Source: Hydractinia symbiolongicarpus
Lineage: Eukaryota > Cnidaria > Hydrozoa > Anthoathecata > Hydractiniidae
DNA: 64,000 bases
Assembly (NCBI RefSeq): GCF_029227915.1
Contig: NC_079876.1
Location: 7,132,001 to 7,196,000 of the forward strand
Reading direction: 5' to 3'
Under the pieces are notes generated by a model that saw only the letters and a list, made by a program, of their open reading frames with translations, made no database searches and was not told where the DNA came from. Below are positions 51,001 through 62,050 of the stretch, in pieces (the stretch's first letter is position 1; each line of letters starts with the position of its first letter). A program made the translations under genes and the position numbers.

Positions 51001-53900
51001 ACGATTTTTTAAATTATTATTTCACCACTAAAACACATGAGACTTGTAGTTTTTAAAAATGTTTTCATTTTTGATGAGACGCTGAATAAAAGAAGTTTAA
51101 TCGCCGGCAAACGAAAACCCGCGACTTCCCGTAAATCCCGGATTCGGCCCGTATAGTCAAAAGTATACAAAGAAAGTACCCAGGGAGTAAACTCATTTCC
51201 CGAACGATTTTTTAAATTATATTTTCACCACTAAAACGCATGAGACTTGTAGTTTTCAAAAATGTTTTCATTTTTGATGAGACGCTGAATGAAAGAAGTT
51301 TAATCGCCGGCAAATGAAAACCTGCGATTTTCCGTAAATCCCGGACTCTGCCCGTATAGTCAAAAGTATACAAAGAAAGTACCCAGGGTGTAAACTCATT
51401 TCCCGAACGATTTTTTAAATTATTATTTCACCACTAAAGCCCATGAGACTTGTAGTTTTCAAAAATGTTTTCATTTTTGAAGAGACGCTGAATAAAAGAA
51501 GTTTAATCGCCGGCAAACGAAAACCCGCCATTTCCCGTAAACCCCGGACTCAGCCCGCATATTCAAAAGTATACAAAGAAAGTACCCAGGGAGTAAACTC
51601 ATTTCCCGAACGATTTTTTAAATTATTTTTTTACCACTAAAACGCATGAGACTTGTAGTTTTCAAAAATGTTTTCATTTTTGATGAGACGCTGAATAAAA
51701 GAAATTTAATCGCCGGCAAACGAAAACCTGCGATTTCCCGTAAATCCCGGACTCGGCCCGTATAGTCAAAAGTATACAAAGAAAGTACCCAGGGTGTAAA
51801 CTCATTTCCCGAACGATTTTTTAAATTATTATTTCACCACTAAAGCCCATGAGACTTGTAGTTTTTAAAAATGTTTTCATTTTTGATGAGACGCTGAATA
51901 AAAGAAGTTTAATCGCCGGCAAACGAAAACCCGCCATTTCCCGTAAACCCCGGACTCGGCCCGCATAGTCAAAAGTATACAAAGAAAGTACCCAGGGAGT
52001 AAACTCATTTCCCGAACGATTTTTTAAATTATTTTTTCACCACTAAAACGCATGAGACTTGTAGTTTTCAAAATTGTTTTCATTTTTGATGAGACGCTGA
52101 ATAAAAGAAGTTTAATCGCCGGCAAATGAAAACCTGCGATTTCCCGTAAATCCCGGACTCGGCCCGTATAGTCAAAAGTATACAAAGAAAGTACCCAGAG
52201 TGTAAACTCATTTCCCGAACGTTTTTTTAAATTATTATTTCACCACTAAAGCCCATAAGACTTGTAGTTTTTAAAAATGATTTCATTTTTGATGAGACGC
52301 TGAATAAAAGAAGTTTAAACGCCGGCAAAAGAAAACCCGCGACTTCCCGTAAATCCCGGACTCGGCCCGTATAGTAATGAAAGTACCCGGGATGTAAACT
52401 CATTTCCCAAACGATTTTTTAAATTATTATTTCACCACTAAAACACATGAGACTTGTAGTTTTTAAAAATGTTTTCATTTTTGATGAGACGCTGAATAAA
52501 AGAAGTTTAATCGCCGGCAAACGAAAACCCGCGACTTCCCGTAAATCCCGGATTCGGCCCGTATAGTCAAAAGTATACAAAGAAAGTACCCAGGGAGTAA
52601 ACTCATTTCCCGAACGATTTTTTAAATTATATTTTCACAACTAAAACGCATGAGACTTGTAGTTTTCAAAAATGTTTTCATTTTTGATGAGACGCTGAAT
52701 GAAAGAAGTTTAATCGCCGGCAAATGAAAACCTGCGATTTTCCGTAAATCCCGGACTCTGCCCGTATAGTCAAAAGTATACAAAGAAAGTACCCAGGGTG
52801 TAAACTCATTTCCCGAACGATTTTTTAAATTATTATTTCACCACTAAAGCCCATGAGACTTGTAGTTTTCAAAAATGTTTTCATTTTTGAAGAGACGCTG
52901 AATAAAAGAAGTTTAATCGCCGGCAAACGAAAACCCGCCATTTCCCGTAAACCCCGGACTCAGCCCGCATATTCAAAAGTATACAAAGAAAGTACCCAGG
53001 GAGTAAACTCATTTCCCGAACGATTTTTTAAATTATTTTTTTACCACTAAAACGCATGAGACTTGTAGTTTTCAAAAATGTTTTCATTTTTGATGAGACG
53101 CTGAATAAAAGAAGTTTAATCGGCGGCAAACGAAAACCTGCGATTTCCCGTAAATCCCGGACTCGGCCCGTATAGTCAAAAGTATACAAAGAAAGTACCC
53201 AGGGTGTAAACTCATATCCCGAACGATTTTTTAAATTATTATTTCACCACTAAAGCCCATGAGACTTGTAGTTTTCAAAATTGTTTTCATTTTTGATGAG
53301 ACGCTGAATAAAAGAAGTTTAATCGCTGGCAAACAAAAAACCTGCGATTTCCCGTAAATCCCGGACTCGGCCCGTATAGTCAAAAGTATACGAAGAAAGC
53401 ACCCAGGGAGTAAACTCATTTTCCGAACGATTTTTTAAAATATTTTTTCACCACTAAAACGCATGAGACTTGTAGTTTTCAAAAATGTTTTCATTTTTGA
53501 TGAGACGCTGAATAAAAGAAGTTTAATCGCCGGCAAACGAAAACCTGCGATTTCCCGTAAATCCTGCACTCGGCCCGTATAGTCGAATGTATACAAAGAA
53601 AGTACCCTGTGAGTAAACTCATTTCCCAAACGATTTTTTAATTTATTTTTTCACCACTGAAACGCATGAGACTTGTAGTTTTCAGAAATGTTTTCATTTT
53701 TGATGAGACGCTTAATGAAAATGGTTTAATCGCCAGCAAACGAAAACCTGCGATTTCCCGTAAATCCCGGGCTTGGCCCGTATAGTCGAATGTATACAAA
53801 GAAAGTACCCTGTGAGTAAACTCATTTCCAAAACGATTTTTTAAATTATCTTTTCACCACTAAAACGCATGAGACTTGTAGTTTTCAAAAATGTTTTCAT
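48068..53900 (+). repeat. HOR region with 2,223 and 1,410 bp spacings
   Basis: The rare GAAATTTAATCGCC is at 48068, 50291 and 51701, spacings 2,223 and 1,410 bp. The TTTTTGAAGAGACGC monomer is at 49220, 51443 and 52853, with the same two spacings. The middle copy lacks four monomers (the CTCATATCCC to GTCGAATG part at 49,490-50,290) that return in the third copy, where 49598-50,230 matches 53231-53,860 at 3,633 bp (2,223 + 1,410). Confidence 0.83.
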
Positions 53901-56900
53901 TTTTGAAGAGACGCTGAATAAAAGAAGTTTAATCGCCGGCAAACGAAAACCCGCCATTTCCCGTAAACCCCGGACTCGACCCGTATAGTCAAAAGTATAC
54001 AAAGAAAGTACCCAGGGAGTAAACTCATTTCCCGAACGATTTTTTATATTATTTTTTTACCACTAAACGCATGAGACTTGTAGTTTTCAAAAATATTTTC
54101 ATTTTTGATGAGACGCTGAATAAAAGAAGTTTAATCGCCGGCAAACGAAAACCCGCGATTTCCCGTAAATCCCGGGCTTGGCCCGTATAGTCGAATGTAT
54201 ACAAAGAAAGTACCCTGTGAGTAAACTCATTTCCAAAACGATTTTTTAAATTATCTTTTCACCACTAAAACGCATGAGACTTGTAGTTTTCAAAAATGTT
54301 TTCATTTTTGAAGAGACGCTGAATAAAAGAAGTTTAATCGCCGGCAAACGAAAACCCGCCATTTCCCGTAAACCCCGGACTCGACCCGTATAGTCAAAAG
54401 TATACAAAGAAAGTACCCAGGGAGTAAACTCATTTCCCGAACAATTTTTTATATTATTTTTTTACCACTAAACGCATGAGACTTGTAGTTTTCAAAAATA
54501 TTTTCATTTTTGATGAGACGCTGAATAATAGAAGATTAATCGCCGGCAAACGAAAACATGCGATTTCCCGTAAATCCCGGACTCGGCCCGTATAGTCAAA
54601 AGTATACAAAGAAAGTACCCATGGAGTAAACTCATTTCCCGAACGATTTTTAAATTATTATTTCACCACTAAAGCCCATGAGACTTGTAGTTTTTAAAAA
54701 TGTTTTCATTTTTGATGAAACGCTTAATGAAAGAGGTTTAATCGCCGGCAAACGAAAACCTGCGATTTCCCGTAAATCCCGGACTCGGCCCGTATAGTCG
54801 AATGTATACAAAGAAAGTACCCTGTGAGTAAACTCATTTCCCAAACGATTTTTTAATTTATTTTTTCACCACTGAAACGCATGAGACTTGTAGTTTTTAG
54901 AAATGTTTTCATTTTTGATGAGACGCTTAATGAAAATGATTTAATCGCCAGCAAACGAAAACCCGCGATTTCCCGTAAATCCCGAGCTTGGCCCGTATAG
55001 TCGAATGTATACAAAGAAAGTACCCTGTGAGTAAACACATTTCCCGAACGATTTTTTAAATTATTTTTTCACCACTAAAACGCGTGAGACTTGTAGTTTT
55101 CGAAAATGTTTTCATTTTTGATGAGACGCTGAATAAAAGGAGTTTAATCGCCGGCAAACGAAAACCCGCCATTTCCCGTAAACCCCGGACTCGACCCGTA
55201 TAGTCAAAAGTATACAAAGAAAGTACCCAGGGTGTAAACTCATATCCCGAACGATTTTTTAAATTATTATTTCACCACTAAAGCCCATGAGACTTGTAGT
55301 TTTCAAAATTGTTTTCATTTTTGATGAGACGCTGAATAAAAGAAGTTTAATCGCTGGCAAACAAAAACCTGCGATTTCCCGTAAATCCCGGACTCGGCCC
55401 GTATAGTCAAAAGTATACGAAGAAAGCACCCAGGGAGTAAACTCATTTTCCGAACGATTTTTTAAAATATTTTTTCACCACTAAAACGCATGAGACTTGT
55501 AGTTTTCAAAAATGTTTTCATTTTTGATGAGACGCTGAATAAAAGAAGTTTAATCGCCGGCAAACGAAAACCTGCGATTTCCCGTAAATCCCGGACTCGG
55601 CCCGTATAGTCGAATGTATACAAAGAAAGTACCCTGTGAGTAAACTCATTTCCCAAACGATTTTTTAATTTATTTTTTCACCACTGAAACGCATGAGACT
55701 TGTAGTTTTCAGAAATGTTTTCATTTTTGATGAGACGCTTAATGAAAATGGTTTAATCGCCAGCAAACGAAAACCTGCGATTTCCCGTAAATCCCGGGCT
55801 TGGCCCGTATAGTCGAATGTATACAAAGAAAGTACCCTGTGAGTAAACTCATTTCCAAAACGATTTTTTAAATTATCTTTTCACCACTAAAACGCATGAG
55901 ACTTGTAGTTTTCAAAAATGTTTTCATTTTTGAAGAGACGCTGAATAAAAGAAGTTTAATCGCCGGCAAACGAAAACCCGCCATTTCCCGTAAACCCCGG
56001 ACTCGACCCGTATAGTCAAAAGTATACAAAGAAAGTACCCAGGGAGTAAACTCATTTCCCGAACGATTTTTTATATTATTTTTTTACCACTAAACGCATG
56101 AGACTTGTAGTTTTCAAAAATATTTTCATTTTTGATGAGACGCTGAATAAAAGAAGTTTAATCGCCGGCAAACGAAAACCCGCGATTTCCCGTAAATCCC
56201 GGGCTTGGCCCGTATAGTCGAATGTATACAAAGAAAGTACCCTGTGAGTAAACTCATTTCCAAAACGATTTTTTAAATTATCTTTTCACCACTAAAACGC
56301 ATGAGACTTGTAGTTTTCAAAAATGTTTTCATTTTTGAAGAGACGCTGAATAAAAGAAGTTTAATCGCCGGCAAACGAAAACCCGCCATTTCCCGTAAAC
56401 CCCGGACTCGACCCGTATAGTCAAAAGTATACAAAGAAAGTACCCAGGGAGTAAACTCATTTCCCGAACGATTTTTTATATTATTTTTTTACCACTAAAC
56501 GCATGAGACTTGTAGTTTTCAAAAATATTTTCATTTTTGATGAGACGCTGAATAATAGAAGATTAATCGCCGGCAAACGAAAACATGCGATTTCCCGTAA
56601 ATCCCGGACTCGGCCCGTATAGTCAAAAGTATACAAAGAAAGTACCCATGGAGTAAACTCATTTCCCGAACGATTTTTAAATTATTATTTCACCACTAAA
56701 ACGCATGAGACTTGTAGTTTTTAAAAATGTTTTCATTTTTGATGAAACGCTTAATGAAAGAGGTTTAATCGCCGGCAAACGAAAACCTGCGATTTCCCGT
56801 AAATCCCGGACTCGGCCCGTATAGTCGAATGTATACAAAGAAAGTACCCTGTAAGTAAACTCATTTCCCAAACGATTTTTTAATTTATTTTTTCACCACT

Positions 56901-57290
56901 GAAACGCATGAGACTTGTAGTTTTCAGAAATGTTTTCATTTTTGATGAGACGCTTAATGAAAATGATTTAATCGCCAGCAAACGAAAACCCGCGATTTCC
57001 CGTAAATCCCGAGCTTGGCCCGTATAGTCGAATGTATACAAAGAAAGTACCCTGTGAGTAAACTCATTTCCAAAACGATTTTTTAAATTATCTTTTCACC
57101 ACTAAAACGCATGAGACTTGTAGTTTTCAAAAATGTTTTCATTTTTGATGAGACGCTGAATAAAAGAAGTTTAATCGCCGGCAAACGAAAACCCCCCCTT
57201 TCCCGTAAACCCCGGACTCGACCCGTATAGTCAAAAGTATACAAAGAAAGTACCCAGGGAGTAAACTCATTTCCCGAACGATTTTTTATA
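53230..57290 (+). repeat. HOR, 2,027 bp unit (10 monomers), two copies
   Basis: Monomers from 53,435 and 54,650 recur at 55,462 and 56,677, both offset 2,027 bp. Shared rare variants include GAATAATAGAAGATTAATCG with AAACATGCG (54,525 and 56,552), AACGATTTTTAAATTATT, and CCCGAGCTTGG. Small differences (CCTGCACTCGG at 53,564, GCGTGAGAC and CGAAAATG near 55,083) mark copy-specific mutations. Confidence 0.83.
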
Positions 57291-58510
57291 TTATTTTTTT
57301 ACCACTAAACGCATGAGACTTGTAGTTTTCAAAAATATTTTCATATTTGATGGGACGCTGAATAAAAGAAGTTTAATCGCCGGCAAACGAAAATCCGCGA
57401 TTTCCCGTAAATCCTGGGCTCGGCCCGTATAGTCAAAAGTATACAAAGAAAGTACCAATGTAGTAAAGTCATTTCCCGAACGATTTTTTAAATTTTTTTT
57501 CACCACTAAAACGCATGAGACTTGTAGTTTTTAAAAATGTTTTCATTTTTGATGAAACGCTTAATGAAAGAGGTTTAATCGCCGGCAAACGAAAACCTGC
57601 GATTTCCCGTAAATCCCGGACTCGGCCCGTATAGTCGAATGTATACAAAGAAAGTACCCTGTAAGTAAACTCATTTCCCAAACGATTTTTTAATTTATTT
57701 TTTCACCACTGAAACGCATGAGACTTGTAGTTTTCAGAAATGTTTTTATTTTTGATGAGACGCTTAATGAAAATGATTTAATCGCCAGCAAACGAAAACC
57801 CGCGATTTCCCGTAAATCCCGAGCTTGGCCCGTATAGTCGAATGTATACAAAGAAAGTACCCTGTGAGTAAACTCATTTCCAAAACGATTTTTTAAATTA
57901 TCTTTTCACCACTAAAACGCATGAGACTTGTAGTTTTCAAAAATGTTTTCATTTTTGATGAGACGCTGAATAAAAGAAGTTTAATCGCCGGCAAACGAAA
58001 ACCCCCCCTTTCCCGTAAACCCCGGACTCGACCCGTATAGTCAAAAGTATACAAAGAAAGTACCCAGGGAGTAAACTCATTTCCCGAACGATTTTTTATA
58101 TTATTTTTTTACCACTAAACGCATGAGACTTGTAGTTTTCAAAAATATTTTCATATTTGATGGGACGCTGAATAAAAGAAGTTTAATCGCCGGCAAACGA
58201 AAATCCGCGATTTCCCGTAAATCCTGGGCTCGGCCCGTATAGTCAAAAGTATACAAAGAAAGTACCAATGTAGTAAAGTCATTTCCCGAACGATTTTTTA
58301 AATTTTTTTTCACCACTAAAACGCATGAGACTTGTAGTTTTCAAAAATGTTTTCATTTTTGATGAGACGCTTAATGAAAGAGGTTTAATCGCCGGCAAAC
58401 GAAATCCCGCGTTTTCCCGTAAATCCGGGGCTTGGCCCGTATAGTCGATTGTATACAAAGAAAGTACCCAGGGAGTAAACTCATTTCCAGAACGATTTTT
58501 TAACTTATTT
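57291..58510 (+). repeat. Tandem duplication of four monomers (810 bp)
   Basis: The block with AACCCCCCCTTTCCCG (57,190), ATTTGATGGGACGCTG, CCTGGGCTCGG and CCAATGTAGTAAAGTC recurs 810 bp downstream. The unit is about 56,700-57,500, repeated at about 57,510-58,310. The C-run variant CCCCCCC is not seen elsewhere in the window. Confidence 0.8.
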
Positions 58511-58570
58511 TTTCACCACTAGAAGGAATGAGACTTGTAGTTTTCAAAAATGTTTTCATTTTTGATGAGA

Positions 58571-61500
58571 CGCAGAATAAAAGAAGTTTAATCGCCGGCA
58601 AACGAAAACCTGCGATTTCCCGTAAATCCCGGACTCGGCCGGTATAGTCAAAAGTATACAAAGAAAGTACCCAGGGTGTAAACTCATTTCCCGAACGATT
58701 TTTTAAATTATTATTTCACCACTAAAGCCCATGAGACTTGTAGTTTTTAAAAATGTTTTCATTCTTGATGAAACGCTGAATAAAAGAAGTTTAAACGCCG
58801 GTAAACGAAAACCCGCGACTTCCCGTTAATCCCGGACTCGGCCCGTATAGTCAAAAGTATACGAAGAAAGCACCCAGGGAGTAAACTCATTTTTTAAACG
58901 ATTTTTTAAAATATTTTTTCACCACTAAAACGCATGAGACTTGTATTTTTTAAAAATGTTTTCATTTTTGATGAGACGCTGAATAAAAGAAGTTTAATCG
59001 CCGGCAAACGAAAACCTGCGATTTCCTGTAAATCCCGGACTCGGCCCGTATAGTAATGAAAGTACCCGGGATGTAAACTCATTTCCCGAACGATTTTTTA
59101 AGTTATTATTTCACCACTAAAACCCATGAGACTTGTAGTTTTCAAAAATGTTTTCATTTTTGATGAGACGCTGAATAAAAAAAGTTTAATCGCCGGCAAA
59201 CGAAAACCTGCGATTTCCCGTAAATCCCGGACTCGGCCCGTATAGTCAAAAGTATACAAAGAAAGTACCCAGGGTGTAAACTCATTTCCCGAACGATTTT
59301 TTAAATTATTATTTCACCACTAAAGCCCATGAGACTTGTAGTTTTTAAAAATGTTTTCATTTTTGATGAGACGCTGAATAAAAGAAGTTTAATCGCCGGC
59401 AAACGAAAACCCGCCATTTCCCGTAAACCCCGGACTCGGCCTGCATAGTCAAAAGTATACAAAGAAAGTACCCAGGGAGTAAACTCATTTCCCGCACGAT
59501 TTTTTAAATTATTTTTTCACCACTAAAACGCATGAGACTTGTAGTTTTCAAAATTGTTTTCATTTTTGATGAGACGCTGAATAAAAGAAGTTTAATCGCC
59601 GGCAAACGAAAAGCTTCGATTTCCCGTAAATCCCGGACTCGGCCCGTATAGTCAAAAGTATACAAAGAAAGTACCCAGAGTGTAAACTCATTTCCCGAAC
59701 GTTTTTTTAAATTATTATTTCACCACTAAAGCCCATAAGACTTGTAGTTTTTAAAAATGTTTTCATTTTTGATGAGACGCTGAATAAAAGAAGTTTAAAC
59801 GCCGGCAAAAGAAAACCCGCGACTTCCCGTAAATCCCGGACTCGGCCCGTATAGTTAAAAGTATACAAAGAAAGTACCCAGGGAGTAAACTCATTTCCCG
59901 AACGATTTTTTAAAATATTTTTTCACCACTAAAAAGCATGAGACTTGTAGTTTTCAAAAATGTTTTCATTTTTGATGAAACGCTTAATGAAAGAGGTTTA
60001 TTCGCCGGCAAACGAAAACCTGCGATTTCCCGTAAATCCCGGACTCGGCCCGTATAGTCGAATGTATACAAAGAAAGTACCCTGTGAGTAAACTCATTTC
60101 CCAAACGATTTTTTAATTTATTTTTTCACCACTGAAACGCATGAGACTTGTAGTTTTCAGAAATGTTTTCATTTTTGATGAGACCCTTAATGAAAATGGT
60201 TTAATCGCCAGCAAACGAAAACCCGCGATTTCCCGTAAATCCCGGGCTTGGCCCGTATAGTCGAATGTATACAAAGAAAGTACCCTGTGAGTAAACTCAT
60301 TTCCAAAACGATTTTTTAAATTATCTTTTCACCACTAAAACGCATGAGACTTGTAGTTTTCAAAAATGTTTTCATATTTGATGAGACGCTGAATAAAAGA
60401 AGTTTAACCGCCGGCAAACGAAAACCCGCCATTTCCCGTAAACCCCGGACTCGACCCTTATAGTCAAAAGTATACAAAGAAAGTACCCAGGGAGTAAACT
60501 CATTTCCCGAACGATTTTTTATATTATTTTTTTACCACTAAACGCATGAGACTTGTAGTTTTCAAAAATATTTTCATATTTGATGGGACGCTGAATAAAA
60601 GAAGTTTAATCGCCGGCAAACGAAAATCCGCGATTTCCCGTAAATCCCGGACTCGGCCCGTATAGTCAAAAGTATACAAAGAAAGTACCCATGGAGTAAA
60701 CTCATTTCCCGAACGATTTTTTAATTTTTTTTCACCACTAAAACGCATGAGACTTGTAGTTTTCAAAAATGTTTTCATTTTTGATGAGACGCAGAATAAA
60801 AGAAGTTTAATCGCCGGCAAACGAAAACCTGCGATTTCCCGTAAATCCCGGACTCGGCCGGTATAGTCAAAAGTATACAAAGAAAGTACCCAGGGTGTAA
60901 ACTCATTTCCCGAACGATTTTTTAAATTATTATTTCACCACTAAAGCCCATGAGACTTGTAGTTTTTAAAAATGTTTTCATTTTTGATGAAACGCTGAAT
61001 AAAAGAAGTTTAAACGCCGGTAAACGAAAACCCGCGACTTCCCGTTAATCCCGGACTCGGCCCGTATAGTCAAAAGTATACGAAGAAAGCAACCAGGGAG
61101 TAAACTCATTTTTTAAACGATTTTTTAAAATATTTTTTCACCACTAAAACGCATGAGACTTGTAGTTTTCAAAAATGTTTTCATTTTTGATGAGACGCTG
61201 AATAAAAGAAGTTTAATCGCCGGCAAACGAAAACCTGCGATTTCCTGTAAATCCCGGACTCGGCCTGTATAGTAATGAAAGTACCCGGGATGTAAACTCA
61301 TTTCCCGAACGATTTTTTAAGTTATTATTTCACCACTAAAACCCATGAGACTTGTAGTTTTCAAAAATGTTTTCATTTTTGATGAGACGCTGAATAAAAG
61401 AAGTTTAATCGCCGGCAAACGAAAACCTGCGATTTCCCGTAAATCCCGGACTCGGCCCGTATAGTCAAAAGTATACAAAGAAAGTACCCAGGGTGTAAAC

Positions 61501-62050
61501 TCACTTCCCGAACGATTTTTTAAATTATTATTTCACCACTAAAGCCCATGAGACTTGTAGTTTTTAAAAATGTTTTCATTTTTGATGAGACGCTGAATAA
61601 AAGAAGTTTAATCGCCAGCAAACGAAAACCCGCCATTTCCCGTAAACTCCGGACACGGCCCGCATAGTCAAAAGTATACAAAGAAAGTACCCAGGGAGTA
61701 AACTCATTTCCCGCACGATTTTTTAAATTATTTTTTCACCACTAAAACGCATGAGACTTGTAGTTTTCAAAATTGTTTTCATTTTTGATGAGACGCTGAA
61801 TAAAAGAAGTTTAATCGCCGGCAAACGAAAACCTTCGATTTCCCGTAAATCCCGGACTCGGCCCGTATAGTCAAAAGTATACAAAGAAAGTACCCAGAGT
61901 GTAAACTCATTTCCCGAACGTTTTTTTAAATTATTATTTCACCACTAAAGCCCATAAGACTTGTAGTTTTTAAAAATGTTTTTATTTTTGATGAGACGCT
62001 GAATAAAAGAAGTTTAAACGCCGGCAAAAGAAAACCCGCGACTTCCCGTA
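58571..62050 (+). repeat. HOR, 2,219 bp unit (11 monomers), two copies
   Basis: CGCAGAATAAAAG at 58571 recurs at 60790, and the following subtypes (AACGCCGGTAAACG, CATTTTTTAAACG, CCTGTAAATCCC, CCCGCACGATT, CCATAAGACTTG) keep the 2,219 bp offset to about 62,050. Copy 1 also carries the GTCGAATG and GATGGGACGCTG monomers (60,050-60,720) before copy 2 starts. Confidence 0.82.

Noticed and set aside
60524-60880. 118-codon minus-strand frame with two tandem copies of the same peptide, looking like a repeat protein
   Set aside because: Local T-run shortening makes one monomer 201 bp, a multiple of 3, so two satellite copies read in the same frame. It is a length accident.
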